Assembly (NCBI GenBank): GCA_038496445.1
Contig: JALMLS010000538.1
Span: 62,001-126,000 of the forward strand
Length of the DNA: 64,000 nt
Reading direction: 5' to 3'
From: Trichosphaerium sp. ATCC 40318
Lineage: Eukaryota; Discosea; Flabellinia; Trichosidae
Shown: one piece after another, positions 33,501 to 48,532 of the stretch
How the letters are laid out: each line of letters starts with the position of its first letter
Position numbering within the stretch: position 1 is the first letter of the stretch
Program-made: the position numbers and the translations under genes
Notes under the pieces: generated by a model
What the model was told of the DNA's origin: nothing
Databases searched by the model: none
What the model saw: only the letters and a program-made list of their open reading frames with translations

Positions 33501-36500
33501 AAGAGCTTACTGAGACCATTGATAAGACTGTTGCTACAAGCAAGGAAGAGCTCGAAGCTAAACAGCTTGAGATCAAGACTCTTCATGAAAAACTTGTTGA
33601 GGCTGAGATTAAGAGCCGTGAAGAGCTTGATAGAGTTAAAGCTTCTCATTTAGAAGAGTTGAGTCAAAAAGGAGAAGAAGGGACGCTGTGGGCCTCAAAG
33701 ATTACAGAGAAGGATGATGAGATTAAAGAACTTAGACAGAAGTTAGAATCTGATATAAAACGTAAGGAAGAAGAGATTTTATCGATGAAAGAAGAACATG
33801 AGAATGTCTTGGGTGAAACACAAAGAGAAAAGGAAGAATTTGAACGTAAAGTTGCTGAGAAGCATGCAGAGGTTGAAGCCTTGAGTAATACGTTTGAAGA
33901 GCATAAAAAGAAGAACGAGGAAGAGATTTCTCGTATACAGAGTGAACATGAAGTCGCTCTTGGTGGTAAGGAAACTGAAGGTGCTTCTTGGAAACAAAAA
34001 CTTGATGAAGTTGAAGAAGAGCTTCGCGCTCTAAAGGATGGTCATGGAGAGGCTTCAATTATCCTAGAATCAAAGGATAAAAAGATAAGAGAGCTTAATG
34101 AAATCCTAGAGAAAGAAAGAGCGGAACAATCAGCTCATGTATCTAGTATTATTGGTGACTTAGAGAAGTTGAGAGAACTTCATTCAAAGGAGAAATCTGC
34201 TCTTGAAGATAAGTGCAAGCTTAGAGATGATAAGATAGCTACACTTACAGCAGCTGTGGCTGCTTTGGAGCTTGCCGAGGTTACTAATGGTGAAGACAAT
34301 GAAAAGTATAATAGTGCTGTTAAGGTAGCTTAGCCTCATTTAAGTCGTTTTTATCAATTTGTTTATTCTTCTTTTAGGAATCTGATCGCTTGGCTGAGGC
34401 TTTGGAAGATGCAAAGACGAAGCACGCAAATATACTTGCAGCTAAGAATGAACATATTACTGCCCTTGATACCGAGATTTCTAAGAAGCAACAAGAGTAT
34501 GAAGAGCTTCAAATTGAATTTGAAGAAAGTCAGGCATCTGAAGCAGAAAAAACAAAACAAATAACTGATTCTGCATATGCCCAGAGCGTAGAGCTTAATG
34601 AGCGTTATGATGTTGTACGTTTTTTGATTATTTACTGTCACAGTGTCGTGTTCTTCAACGAACTCCTTATATGTGTTCGTTCTAATTTTTTCTTTTTTTG
34701 CAGTTGAAGGACGAGTTCGAGGCTTATAAGGAGAAGATGGAAACTACTAGTGCAGAAGAGATTGAGAATCTTCGTAAAGAGTTACAAGATAAAGAAGAAA
34801 TATTACAAGAACGTGATAGTGAATTAACTTTATTGAGATTTGAGGTAGTTTTTTTTTCCTGTTTTTATTTGCGCCGTTGTTGCTAATTGTTATGTACCAA
34901 GGTTTCTAAGAATGCCGAAAATAGTAATGCAAATAACCTTGAGAAGGAGGTAGAAAACAGAGATGCCGTTACAAGACTTGTATATGGTATAAAACCAGTA
35001 GATGGTACGGACAAGTTTTTCCACAGAAAAGTTGTGCTCTGTGAAAACAAAAAAGAATGCGACAACTTCTTTATTCTTGTTTTTTTCGTTTCTCTTACTC
35101 CCTTTCTTAGGTGGAAAAGAATTAGCTATATTTTTGGATAAAACATTTATTGCAGGAGATCCTTCATCAAGCTCTCTTCTAGCGCTCGTATTGATAGCTA
35201 TTGAGACATCTTACAAGGTAAACTTTTGTTTTCTTTTTTTTGATCCGGAAAAGGGGTTTTGTTGACAACGTCCCTTTGTTTAGAGAGAACAAGATAATTT
35301 ACAGAATTTGGCTTGGTGGTTTTCTTGGGGTTCACAATTATATGATAGACTATATGATTTGAATAGTGCTCATGGTAACCTCTTTTTTTTGTTTTGATTT
35401 CTTCCCTATTTAAGCCTTATTTTCTTTTAAGATGATATTGGTGATGTACCACCAAAAATTAAGAATAGTGGTCTCCAGTGTGGCGTTGAAACAATACCAG
35501 ACTTGCACCTTGAAGATTCGTACGTATAAATGTTAGGGGTGTTGAGAAAATCTTCCGCTTCTTTCTTGATGAAATCCAAAAAAAAAAAGAACATGCCATG
35601 AACCCTCAATTGATTTCTATTTAGATGGCCAACACATTCTGAACAAGCGTTTCAGTTCATGGCAGACCTTCATATGCACGTTTTGTGTATGTTTGCACAT
35701 ATTGTAGATTGTATAGGAGGTGTACGTAACTCTATAATTAAATTCTTACATTTATATTAATAACTTTTTTAGATGCTCTCTGATGCCAAGATTACAGAGG
35801 CAATACTAGGAGCTAATAGTTCTGTTATAACTACAAAAGATAGAAAACGTAAAACAAAAGCGTAAGTCTTCAAGCACCTCTGTTGTTTGAAATTTTTTTC
35901 GCTTAATGCATGTTTTTTAGGACATCTGAACCAGGAGTCAGAGACTCCCTTGCAGTATTGAATAAAGTCCTAAAGATATTAGACTCTACGAATATGCCAA
36001 GAACTGCTAGGAATCAAATTATATTCCAATCACTATATAGAATAGATGTTGACTTATTCACACAACTATACAAGGTAACAAACACAAAAACAAAAAAAAA
36101 AAAATTACTTGACTTCTGATGACCTTCTTTTTCTTCTTGTAGAGACCTAAACTTGTTAAACCTGGAACTGGATTTGCCATAAAGATGGCAATGTCACAAT
36201 TAGAGGCTTGGGGATCTACCCGGATTAAGGAACAGAAACACATTATAAGGCATGAATTTTTGGTTTTTTCTGGTGTTAATTTTTTTTTTAAGGGATGTGT
36301 TTTTGTATGGTCCTGAAGCCGCTAATGCTTTAGTTATTGCAAAAAGCATGTTTTTAGATAGACAGTTTATACAAGATGCGTTCAAGACGCTTAATAGCTC
36401 TCATATTTATGAGCTGTTGAAGGTGAGAGTTTGTTGATAAAAAATGTGTTGTTTTCGTGGGGTTTTTTTTGATTTTTTTTAGTACTTTTCTCCAGATGAG

Positions 36501-36629
36501 TATAGCCCAGAGAAGATAAGTAAGGATATATTGAACGTATTAAAATTGAGTGAAGTAAAAGATAAGAGTAAATTCTCATTACCAAACGCACAAAAGTTGA
36601 TGCTACTGTACAAAGATACACAAATATAA
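30589..36629 (+). CDS. Long coiled-coil protein with C-terminal DIL (dilute) domain
   Basis: ATG at 30589 starts a basic leader (SSVKSSSTGPNKSRRKSQLL). Then more than 1000 residues of heptad-rich coiled coil are spread over many exons, including one 1.38-kb exon (32954-34333). After 34900 the sequence folds: AIFLDKTFIAGDPSSSSLLA, NLAWWFSWGSQLYDRLYDL, HMHVLCMFAHIVDCIGG, SLAVLNKVLKILDSTNMP with RTARNQIIFQSLYRID, GFAIKMAMSQLEAWGSTRI, and YFSPDEYSPEKISKDILNVL, ending TAA at 36627-36629. The pattern of an NLAWW-like entry, a short linker and the KMNLSQLE-type helix is that of the DIL domain used by myosin V and afadin for cargo or membrane binding. No motor or FHA/RA domain is present. Confidence 0.75.
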
Positions 36630-36745
36630 AAATCACCTCAAAAAAAAAAAAAAAAAACTGTAAATAAAAAAAGAGAAAACAAACTCACTTGCAAATGCAA
36701 TTACACAAAACAAAGATCACGTGAAAGACAACAAAAGGGATTACT

Positions 36746-37625
36746 TTATTTAAAGTTTGCTGGATGAAAGGGAAAATGTTTAACGCCACACTGTTCTTCA
36801 AGATATTGACGTGTTTGAAAACTACAAAAGAGGTGAGAATATGTACAGTAAAAAATTGTGCCTACCTTTCATCTTGAAAATACTTATCAAAAACCTAAAG
36901 GTAATCATTTCATCAGTTACCAACAACCTCTTACGGGGATCAAAAAATAAAAACTTGCCTTATGCGACTCTGTATCACCTTTAAGAGAGCATCCCATCTT
37001 ACGAAAGAGCATCAATTGCTTTACAAATGACGTTATAAGCACGTGACCAAAAACAAAAAAAAAACCTCGTTTCATAAAAAAAAGGTTGATGTACATGGGC
37101 GAATCCTTTGTTCGGTTTTATCAAAGACCTCTTTGATCGCACGTGCATTACTGCTTTTTTTACAGGCCAATCATGCTTATAAACCATAAAGGCTATGACA
37201 GCTGTTGCACTTCGACTCTTTCCAGAATTGCTTTGACTTTAGTTTAGAGGTTACTATTTTACACTAATCGTACCAGTGAACGAATACATTACCAGTCTCT
37301 AGTTGTTTATCAATAAATTCGATGCATTTAGGTAAAAGTGTAATGATATCAGCTGTCATAACATCTGGAATGCTTATCTTCATCTGTACAAACTCTGTGG
37401 GTAATGTAGGAGCGTCTGGCGTAATTGACAGCACAGATTTGATGTTTTTCTACAAACAAAATCAAAAACTCGCGTTACACCTCATTTAAGCCTAAAGAAG
37501 GGCTTTATGTTGAATAGAGCACGTACTGAACGTAAAATATCAGATTCATAGGCTACTACAAGATCTCCTAAGTACAAGTCATGCTTGTAGTGTTCAATAA
37601 GGTCAATCCCTTCAATACTAGCCAT
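36746..37625 (-). CDS. Dual-specificity protein phosphatase
   Basis: ATG at 37625 opens MASIEGIDLIEHYKHDLYLG, followed by DLVVAYESDILRS and IKSVLSITPDAPTLPTEFVQ. The active-site loop is split by a GTACG intron: VFVHC joins NSGKSRSATAVIAFMVYKH, giving HC-N-S-G-K-S-R-S, the CX5R signature with the nucleophile Cys at the exon edge. WPVKKAVMHVRSKRSLIKPN follows as in DUSPs, and the last exons end QTRQYLEEQCGV and TAA at 36746-36748. The general-acid Asp (TADI or PDV region) is in the preceding exon. Such enzymes dephosphorylate Ser/Thr/Tyr, often in MAP-kinase pathways. Confidence 0.85.
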
Positions 37626-37800
37626 ACCGGTTCGCTTTTTGTTTTTTTGGCGCTACTTGCAAAAACGGCTCACATTAAGCCTTGACGATTAAGTTTCCAT
37701 TGCAACACGTGTTCTTCTTTGATGTTTCAGCGAAGAATCTCAATTAAGTCTTCCAATATCGTTTGTTTCAAGGGTGTAAAAGTGCCTAGTAGAATCGAGT

Positions 37801-39888
37801 ATGGCTAAAGAGCTTTCTAGTGAGGTAATTTGTGCTTGGTTTTCTTACTTTTACTACAAATTACAGCATTGGGTGGTGTTTCTTGTTGTTGAAGTGCCTT
37901 TTGATAGAATTAAACGAGAACTTTTTATTTCCTTTTGTTTTAGGACAAAGAGGACCCAACTCAAGCGAAAACCAGCCTAATAATTAAAACCAACAATACC
38001 AGAGCGTTGGACAAAATGGATGAGACCGCCGACAAGAAAGGTAAGGTTTTTTGTAACGGTTTTTTTGTAATGTCCATCTAAAAGTATCTTATCGAAGCAA
38101 CTTATGGGTACTCTTTTATGCGTAATATTACGCCTGCAAAAGATAGATCATTGGTTTCTCCTCCAGTATCTAGAAAGACTGATGGTGATAATAAAGGTGT
38201 GCTACAGGCATCAACTACGCTTGACACAATGTCGATGTTTGCAAGATTTTCATCAACGAATAAAAATGTTGGTCCCAAACTATTATCCGACAGAGATATG
38301 GCATCTGCTACAATGTCACAGTTAACAATTGAGGATCAAGATAGAGCAAAACTTACCTATGATCTGAATGACTTATCTTCAAATGATGAGGATCAACGCG
38401 TTTACCGTTACTACCAGTGGTGGGTAAGTAATATGAAAATCAAGCAAAGTACATTTATGTTTAACACTTCTTTTATTAAGGTTGATGGTATTGAAGAGTT
38501 TATGTATATTCATACAATCCAAGATTGGCAACGTGTACAGAAATACAAGCTTACAGTTTACTCTTTCGAGGTGCCAAGATTATGTACTGACTGGTTTTTT
38601 TTCCTGCTTTTGTGTAAACACTCATGTATGTTTCTGTTTAGCATTGAATTTTGAAGAGATTTCTCCTTCTACGCGGTTAGCTGAAGGAGCACTTGTCACT
38701 AAATTATCCAAATCCTCATCCATCATAAAAGAGAAAGAACGTGTAGGTATGTTAAAAACCTATCAACAAAAAAGCTCAAGAGCACGTGCTTATCTTTTTT
38801 TTTTCTTCAAAAAGATGTCCGTGTCAAAAAAGAAAGTGCAAGTAGAAATAATGTTGTTGTGGTTGAAGGACTGTGTAACTATTTTGTTGGCGAGAATGGA
38901 TTAGTCTATATGGTCCCACACAATCGTTCTAGACTACCAAAAAGGATACCCAACCTTAAACGTATAATTAAGATTGATGCAGAAGAATATCATGCTCTTG
39001 CTTTGAGCATAGATGGACGAGTATTTGAATGGGGAGACCACTCCCTCTTTAAGTCTAAGGCTCCTATTAAACTAGGTATTGGTTATTTCATTGTATCTAT
39101 AGCGGCAGGGTTAAACTATTCAATGGCGTTAACCAACAAAGGATTTGTTTTATCATGGGGTGAAAACTCATTCGGTCAACTTGGCCACTCTTTGGATAAA
39201 CAAACAGGAGTAACTACAATTATACCTAACCTAACAAACGTCGCTCAAATAAGTGGTGGAAGAGAAGATTCCGTTGCATTAATTTCGGACGGGTCACTTT
39301 ATGTGATGGGGAGAGTTACTGCTAAAAAGGTATCTTATAGTTGTCAACAAATTTATCAAGTTAAACGCCAAGCTCCGTCGGTTCCTCCTCTCAAAAGTGT
39401 TTTGTTTGTATTCTAGTATGACCTCACTTTTACGAAAGGAACTGACTGCGCTATGGTGATGGTTAATTTGAAGAAAAACAGTTGAGAACCATATAATCTG
39501 CTCACTTTTTTTGTTGTAGAATGCAAAAGGACGAACCTATTACAACACTTTGGATGGTGATGAGGTAACACTGTTAAAGCATAATTTGGCTCTCACATCA
39601 TCTGGAAAAGTATATGAACTCACAACATCAAAGAAAAAACTCATCAGCGGTGATCTAAATGTAGTAGACATTTGTGGAAGACAAAGTCCGTATTTTTTGG
39701 ACAAACGTGGTGACATTTATCAAAAACAACAAAAAAAGATCAAAAAAATCTCGTCAGCTTCTGATAGACGTGTACTCTATCACTCATGCTCAACAGCGTT
39801 TGCTATCGATTCTCGGACATTGGCTTTGAATGCACAGACAGGGAGAGCTAGATGGATTGCACATTCTGTTAAATATAACGCAGTATAA
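37801..39888 (+). CDS. RCC1-like repeat protein
   Basis: ATG at 37801 opens MAKELSSE. A disordered Ser/Thr/Lys-rich half carries repeated short exons (DKEDPTQAKTSLIIKTNNTR; VSRKTDGDNKGVLQASTTLD). From about 38830 RCC1 blades appear: GLCNYFVGENGLVYMVPH, YHALALSIDGRVFEWGDHS, LNYSMALTNKGFVLSWGENS followed by FGQLGHS, and EDSVALISDGSLYVMGR, then degenerate blades to the end at 39888. GENSFGQLGH is the RCC1 signature. With only about four to five clear blades, the propeller may be incomplete. Likely a scaffold or exchange-factor-like protein; no catalytic claim is possible. Confidence 0.7.
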
Positions 39889-40280
39889 TTGAGACCTGGC
39901 TAATTGTTACAATAAAATAGAATTGTTTGTTATTATTGTATTGTTTGGATAATGTGAGGATGTAAATACTGAAGTTGAATGACAATACAAATATCTTAAT
40001 AACCTGGCTCGAGAATTGCAAGGTTTGCAAAGACAGTATGTTGTAACCTTAGAGTTAACTTTATCTGGCCTGTTCACGTGTTTATCCAACTGCCAGAATT
40101 TTAATGAGTTGAAAGTTCCAAAAGGTCACAGTAGTTTGGTAGTTAATCCAAAAGGTCATACGATACAACCGTAACAAATTCAAAGCATTGTCATTTTTCG
40201 TTGTGTATTACGTATTAGAAAGGATACGCTATATCATGACGTCTAAAGAACAATAAACAATAATAACAAAAAATGGACAG
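39889..40280. other. 3' flank of the RCC1-like gene
   Basis: AATAAAA at 39912 is a plausible polyadenylation signal soon after the stop. No convincing coding is seen on either strand. Confidence 0.4.
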
Positions 40281-40538
40281 CTTGATTTATGTAGCATGTT
40301 TGCTGATGGTAAACATAATGGCGAACATAAAGAGTGGTATGAAAATGGACAACTAAAGTTACAAAGCATGTGGGTTGATGATAAACACCATGGTGAAATG
40401 AAAGAGTGGTATGATACTGTACAACTTAAATCGCAAAGCATGTGGGTTGTTATAAATGCGTACAAACAAAAAATACTTGATTTGTTGATTTCAGCAGCCA
40501 AAGGTTTGACATACAAGGGCAGGTGCTATCTTTCTTGA
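40281..40538 (+). CDS. Short protein of YwqK/MORN_2-type repeats
   Basis: The frame reads NGQLDLCSMFADGKHNGEHK, EWYENGQLKLQSMWVDDKHH and GEMKEWYDTVQLKSQSMW: about three copies of the unit W-x-D-G-K-x-x-G-E-x-K-E-W-Y-E-N-G-Q-L-K. The stop follows at 40536-40538 after a non-repeat end. This unit is known from the bacterial YwqK family and from many protist and viral proteins with large arrays. No clear start codon precedes the first unit, and later repeats degrade (DTVQLK for ENGQLK). It may be the remnant of a larger array. Confidence 0.45.
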   Translation, partial: LDLCSMFADGKHNGEHKEWYENGQLKLQSMWVDDKHHGEMKEWYDTVQLKSQSMWVVINAYKQKILDLLISAAKGLTYKGRCYLS

Positions 40539-40756
40539 AGTGTACAATTTATTATTTATATTTTTTTTGAAAACAACTCTACAATAAATAAGCTTTTTTT
40601 TCCTCAACAGCAGTACTTCTTTCGTTCCATTTTCTTTTTTTTTTTGGACGTTTTTTATACATACAGGTTTGTCATTCCTTTTTTTTTCCTTTTTTTTTTC
40701 AAGAATATGGTTTACAACAGACATGTGATGTTGCTTGTTTTTTAGTTTTTGTCTTT

Positions 40757-42948
40757 TTAAACAATCAAAGCAACGTTTGCTGACTCTTCTTCATGCGGAT
40801 CATCAACTTCTAGATCTAACGACATTTCATCATCACTACGAGTAAAGTTAGATACACATAACCTAACACGTCATAAAACGTACACAGCAGCAGGCATTGT
40901 ATTTACTGAGTCATTTGGACCCAAAATAACATCAATGCGGTCTCGCCAAGTAATACTACGCAAAAACGTAAACAACAAGTCACGTAGAAACCCTTTACAA
41001 TAACGTACGTTATTGTACTAGGAGCTTGAAGCCATGGTTCTCCATCCATTTGTACCACCTGACGCTTGATTATACGCAACTTTATTTTTTTGCCTACGCG
41101 ACAACTGTTAGGCAAAAAAACGATAATGGAGTCACTCCTAACTTACCTTGGGCAATTCTATGTGCATGTGACAGTTTGGTTCGTGTTTTCATCATATGAA
41201 CAACACTCTCGGTTCCTACAACCTCTAGTAGACCATCATTCAAAGCTGGGCTCTTATAATCCTGTAATTCACCTACACTACGCGTAAATATGCTGTAAAC
41301 GAAAGAACACCACTGATTACTACCACCAAGTAGCGCTTAAACGCTTTACGCACCAGGTACACTTTTTTGTCCAGTGCCGAAAAAATCAACTCCATCAGCA
41401 GAAGAATGTATATTAAATACTTGTAGAGTTCTTATATTAGGTGGTATTTGTACAAGTTCTCCATCTACAGTTAACTCTACAGATGTTGCAAGTTTTTCTC
41501 CAGGTGCAAACATTTCTTTGACGCCTGTACAATAAAAAAAAAGCGTTAGAGGAAGTCACAAAGTCTACATGTCTCTTCAATGATTTTTTCTTTTCTTTTT
41601 TTTTTTTTGAATTTTTATGAAATTTCTGAATTTTGATGATTGTGTTAAACTTTTTTTGACTTACCATAGAATGTGTACCACATTTTATTACGTTGTACGC
41701 TATTACAACGATTTGGATAAGATGTACGCATTTTATGAAACTTGTGAGTGATATCTGCGTCGAAACCTGCAAAAAACAAAAAAATCAGAAAATTGGTAAA
41801 AAAATTCTTTGCGAACAGAAAAAAAACCTATCAATAGGTATGGATTGTTGAATCATGCTTGCTACGCACGATTTTGATAGTTTGAAGGTAAAAAAAAAAC
41901 ATGAACGTTGGTTCTATGCGTGCCTACTGAAAAGAAACAGTACATTGTCTTATGCATGCGATACACTTCGTCTAGAGATGTAGCTGATAGATGCTTTGTT
42001 GCAATATCATTATCGGCCTTGTTTTTGATTTTAAGGCACCATCTGTCTAATTTTGCTAGTTTTCCTTTGCTAACTTGAAAGCAGTGTTTTAATACCCTAT
42101 CTAAAGCGACTTTGTCAGTTTTAGGCAAAAAAAAACGCCGAAATCTGATGTTTCTTAAAAAAGTAACGTACCACCTCTGATACTAACAGGTGGCAATGCC
42201 TTTGGCCATCCAAGTACTCTGGATAGTTCATTACCAGTACCTAAGTTGCACAATTAGGATTTCTTGCCCAAAAAAGAAAAAGTAGTCAACGGTGTAATTG
42301 AAAAGTACTCTATAGTCATATCAAAGATAAACGAGAGCGGTTTGTGGTATTGGGAGAAAAAGGGAGATCATTTTCAGTTAAAAAAAAATGAAAACGGCTC
42401 CTTGCTGGTAGTTTATTTCGCACCTAGAGGTAAGGGACCGAATGGTGGTAATTTATCTTCGGGATCCTTTACACGCTCCATCAAACTATAACCCCAACTC
42501 ATACTACCATCTCCCCCAGCAATTACGACGCTATGTTAAGCGTTTAGAAAGCGTAGAATTCTGAATGGACGGAAAACTCCACCCGATTTTTGAAATCGCT
42601 TTTTTTCCGATGGAAATAGGCGTAAATTGTATACTAGCGTACGTACCGTACGTTGTCAACTTCTTGAAGGATACGTTTTAATTTATCTTGCTGAGCGCTT
42701 TCAGTTTCAAGCTTCTGCATACTGAACAGTATCATCATAGCGTCTTTATTATGCCTAAGCCGATCTAAAATACGCTGCCCTTTACCAGACCCACTTTTTG
42801 TGTTCACCAGGATGCAAAGCGGGCATCGTGACTTATTTTGTATTGGTTCGAACCCAGAATCATCAATACAGCACAATTTATTCATTGGCTTGTCTTGTAA
42901 TTCAAATTTTTGTAACTCAAGTTCATGATTTTCATTGACTGGCGTCAT
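40757..42948 (-). CDS. Diacylglycerol kinase
   Basis: ATG at 42948 (MTPVNENHELELQKFEL). The catalytic start CPLCILVNTKSGSGKGQRIL is followed after an intron by RIVIAGGDGSMSWGYSLMER (the GGDG nucleotide loop) and then by GTGNELSRVLGWPKALPP. After HCFQVSKGKLAKLDRWCLKI come the accessory-domain motifs: NPYLLIGFDADITHKFHKMR, KMWYTFYG, LNDGLLEVVG, and QMDGEPWLQAPSTI. It ends TAA at 40757-40759 with an acidic tail. It phosphorylates diacylglycerol to phosphatidic acid. No C1 domains or EF hands are visible upstream, so it is a minimal form. One intron (42241-42423) is 183 nt, long for this window. Confidence 0.9.
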
Positions 42949-43323
42949 TCCTTTTGTTTTGTTTATCTTTCTTGACTCGCCTGTGACATATAAATGGCTT
43001 AAACGCCGGGTGAATCAAAGTAACACATTCCGACATTTATTGACAAAAACTTAACAACACTGAAAACATCAAAATAAGAAAAAACATAACAGAACCAACT
43101 AGTTAACAGCACGTATGAAAAAAACCAACAGCATCTAAAAAATATTTTGGGGTTTTTTTGTCATTAATAATCTACATTCTACATTTTTGTTTGGGCAAAC
43201 TAATAAATTAATAGCAGCACCAATAAAGTTTTCGATGAAGGATGAAAGATGAGAAATTTTTACTTCTCGCATCGTCTAATACCATCCATCCCTCACCACA
43301 TAAGCAAAAGATGAAGATAAAAA
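42949..43323. other. Intergenic region between DGK and the SNF1-type kinase
   Basis: AT-rich sequence holding the DGK promoter side and the 3' end of the kinase gene. No coding is seen. Confidence 0.5.
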
Positions 43324-45978
<2,655 letters not shown>

Positions 45979-46487
45979 TCTTAGCCTTACACAAAGCTAC
46001 GGAGCGATAGGCAAACGCTTTGAAGCAACTTGGTTATTTGTACGGGTCAAAAGGCTGCAGTACGCCCAAGCTGAAAAGAATATTGTATTTATTATTTCAA
46101 CTAGTTTCTTTAAATCTTTTTTACTGCAGTCGAAATCAATTAACAACGTCTCACATCACATATTGTCAATAAGTTCTTGCTCGCAATAAGTTTACGGCAA
46201 CTGTCGCTTTTTTGCGTAGTTGGTAATCTAGCCCGTTTTGTGATAAATGTGTACAGCGAGCTTTTATTGACATAGTACAGTATTATTGTACCGAAACGGA
46301 GTGACATCGTATTTTTAGTTTAATTCAAAACAGGCATTACACTAGACATTCAAATCTGGACGAAATGCGCAATAGGTGTTGAACGGTAATAACTATATTG
46401 CGCACTAGCTCCTTGTTGGAGTTAAGTATTAGTACAAACTTAGGAAATGACTCAGCAGCGCTGTGATGGTTGTTTAATGTATTTTTA
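45979..46487. promoter_or_regulatory. Shared upstream region of two divergent genes
   Basis: The kinase gene reads leftwards and the GH99 gene rightwards, so this 509-bp region should hold both promoters. A - strand open frame of 65 codons (46337-46534) overlaps the GH99 start and is not called. No specific motif stands out. Confidence 0.4.
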
Positions 46488-48266
46488 ATGTCACGCAAAG
46501 CTTTGTTGTATTTCTTGGCGTGCTTGCTTATCATCTGCTCATTACCATTCTTAAAATTTGCATTGACACCTATACCACATACACCTCATCTAAAGCGTGA
46601 TATTGCGCCATCTAAACCAACTAAAACGCCAATGGCACAAAACATTGTTGAACCCCCTCAAAGTGCTGTTCCTTCAGCCAAATTAAGCACAGGAACTTAC
46701 AAAACAGATTTTGAGCGTGTTCATGTATTTTACTACCCGTGGTACGCAACACCAAAACATGACAAGGTGTGGAGCCATTGGAACCATAATATACTCCCTC
46801 ATTGGTACGTAAATCGTATTACAGTAACGTCACATTAATTGTACAAATAGGAACGATGAGATAAAGAAGAAATACCCGCACGACATAGCCTACCCAGCAA
46901 AGGATGATATAGGTACGCGGTTTCATGGTTTAACGGTGTAACGGTTCGTGTAAGGTTCCGTCTATTACCCAGCGTCAGGCCTGTACTCTAGTAGAGATCC
47001 AGAAACAATCAATTCTCATATGGAACAGCTAAAGCATTACGTTGTGGTTATATCATGGTGGGGTGCGTGAATCCAGTACCTCCAACCCTCTTGGCCTTAC
47101 GGTGTTCCAGGTCCAAAAAACAACCCTGCAGCAAAGGATGGAGAAGGTTTCACTACGGATGAGATTGTACCTTACATCCTAAGAGGCGCCGAAAGGGCTG
47201 GTGCTAAAATTGCTTTTCACTTTGAACCCTATGAGGGTAAGGCACTTTAAACTGTTTTTTTACGATTCTTATCTGAGATTAACAAATAACAAAGGTCGCA
47301 CCGCTAAAAGCACGAGAGACGATATAAAGTACATCATAGACAACTATGGGGACTCTCCCGCTTTTTACAGAGACAATAAAACAAACAAGCCTGTATGTTG
47401 GTGTATGAGGCGGAGATTGAGTGCTAACTTGAGGTGTTTTAGGTTATATACTTGTATGACCCTTACCATGTAAAGTCTGACCAATGGGCTGCTGTTTTTA
47501 ATCCAGGATCAAGCCTTACTATTCGCGGTACAAAATATGATGTTATTGCTCTTGCATTGTATCGTTCTCTTAAAGGTACATACTAGTGGTTTTTTTATTA
47601 TCTTATATACGTAGAGGACGGTAATTTGATACTGTCAGGTGGGTTTGATGGGTTTTATACGTACTTTGTAGCAGAAGTACGGTTTCTTTTTTGACTGATT
47701 TTTTTTGATAAAATTAATAAGCTTTTGTTAGGGATTCACACAAGGTTCCTCAATGGGTAAATGGGAAACTATAACGCGTTGGGCACAGTCACATAATAAA
47801 CTTATAAGTATAAGTGTTGGTCCAGGTTATGATGATACACGTATCCGCCCTTGGAATGCTAAAAATACCAAATCAAGAGAAAATGGTAAAGTCTTTTTTT
47901 CTCCTTTTTTTCTTTTTACGTTCTTACTTTTTCCTGCTAATTACTTCGGTTTAGGTAATTATTATAAAGTACGCTGGGATAAAATGAATGAGTTAAAACC
48001 AGATTTTGTATCTGTAACTTCTTTTAATGAGTGGATGGAAGGTAACTCACAAGAATTTCTTTTTGACTTTTAAAAAATACTGCATTCTTCCCAATCTAAC
48101 CTTGCTTCCCAAAGGTACTCAAATAGAATCTGTTGTTCCCAAAACTATAGAAAAGACTATATACAATGGCAAGAAGTATACATACCAAAATTACGGAAGC
48201 TTACCTATTGACTATTATATGAAAAAGACATATGAGTATGCACAAGCATTCTCGAGTAAAAAATAA
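46488..48266 (+). CDS. Endo-alpha-mannosidase, GH99
   Basis: The ATG at 46488 gives MSRKALLYFLACLLIICSLP, a short basic end plus one signal-anchor helix, so a type II Golgi-like membrane protein. A Pro/Thr stem precedes RVHVFYYPWYATPKHDK and WSHWNHNILPHW, both typical GH99 openers. IAYPAKDDIGS, VVVISWWG, KIAFHFEPYE (the conserved H-x-E-P motif), GGFDGFYTYF and TSFNEWMEGTQIE follow in family order. It ends at 48266 (AQAFSSKK). Family enzymes cut glucosylated mannose ends from N-glycans in the Golgi, bypassing ER glucosidases (human MANEA). Six to eight short introns. Confidence 0.9.
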
Positions 48267-48532
48267 TGATATTACAACACTGTCTCAATAATCATATCTA
48301 CTAATGCTCCACATCAATTTTAGTAACAATACCACTGACGGAGTGAAACAGAGTGAAACGGAACTTTAAACCAAACAAAAAAAAAAAGGACCAATTACTG
48401 AACAGTATTTCTATCACAGAAAACTTCGGAGGTTGGTCTTTTTTAGGTAAAAATGTATGAAAGCTCTATTGTACTGGTTTATTCGTATTTTACATCGTTT
48501 TGATCTAAATTTACAGGTGTACCATGACGCTA

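Noticed and set aside
32954-34333. Several antisense ORFs rich in Ser/Leu/Phe
   Set aside because: They are the expected complement of a Glu/Lys-rich coiled coil.
36637-36660. Long A run after the DIL gene as a retroposed poly(A) tail
   Set aside because: It is immediately downstream of an intron-rich gene, with no target-site duplication or intronless copy; homopolymer runs are common throughout the window.
42264-42491. 75-codon + strand ORF over the DGK intron
   Set aside because: It runs into the DGK exon carrying GGDG on the opposite strand, and its start is inside a 183-nt intron; no family match.
42840-42860. Second tRNA B-box-like GGTTCGAACC
   Set aside because: It is coding sequence of the diacylglycerol kinase N-terminus; no cloverleaf can be folded.
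46337-46534. 65-codon - strand ORF that looks protein-like
   Set aside because: It overlaps the GH99 signal-anchor exon antisense and has no splice partners or recognised motif.
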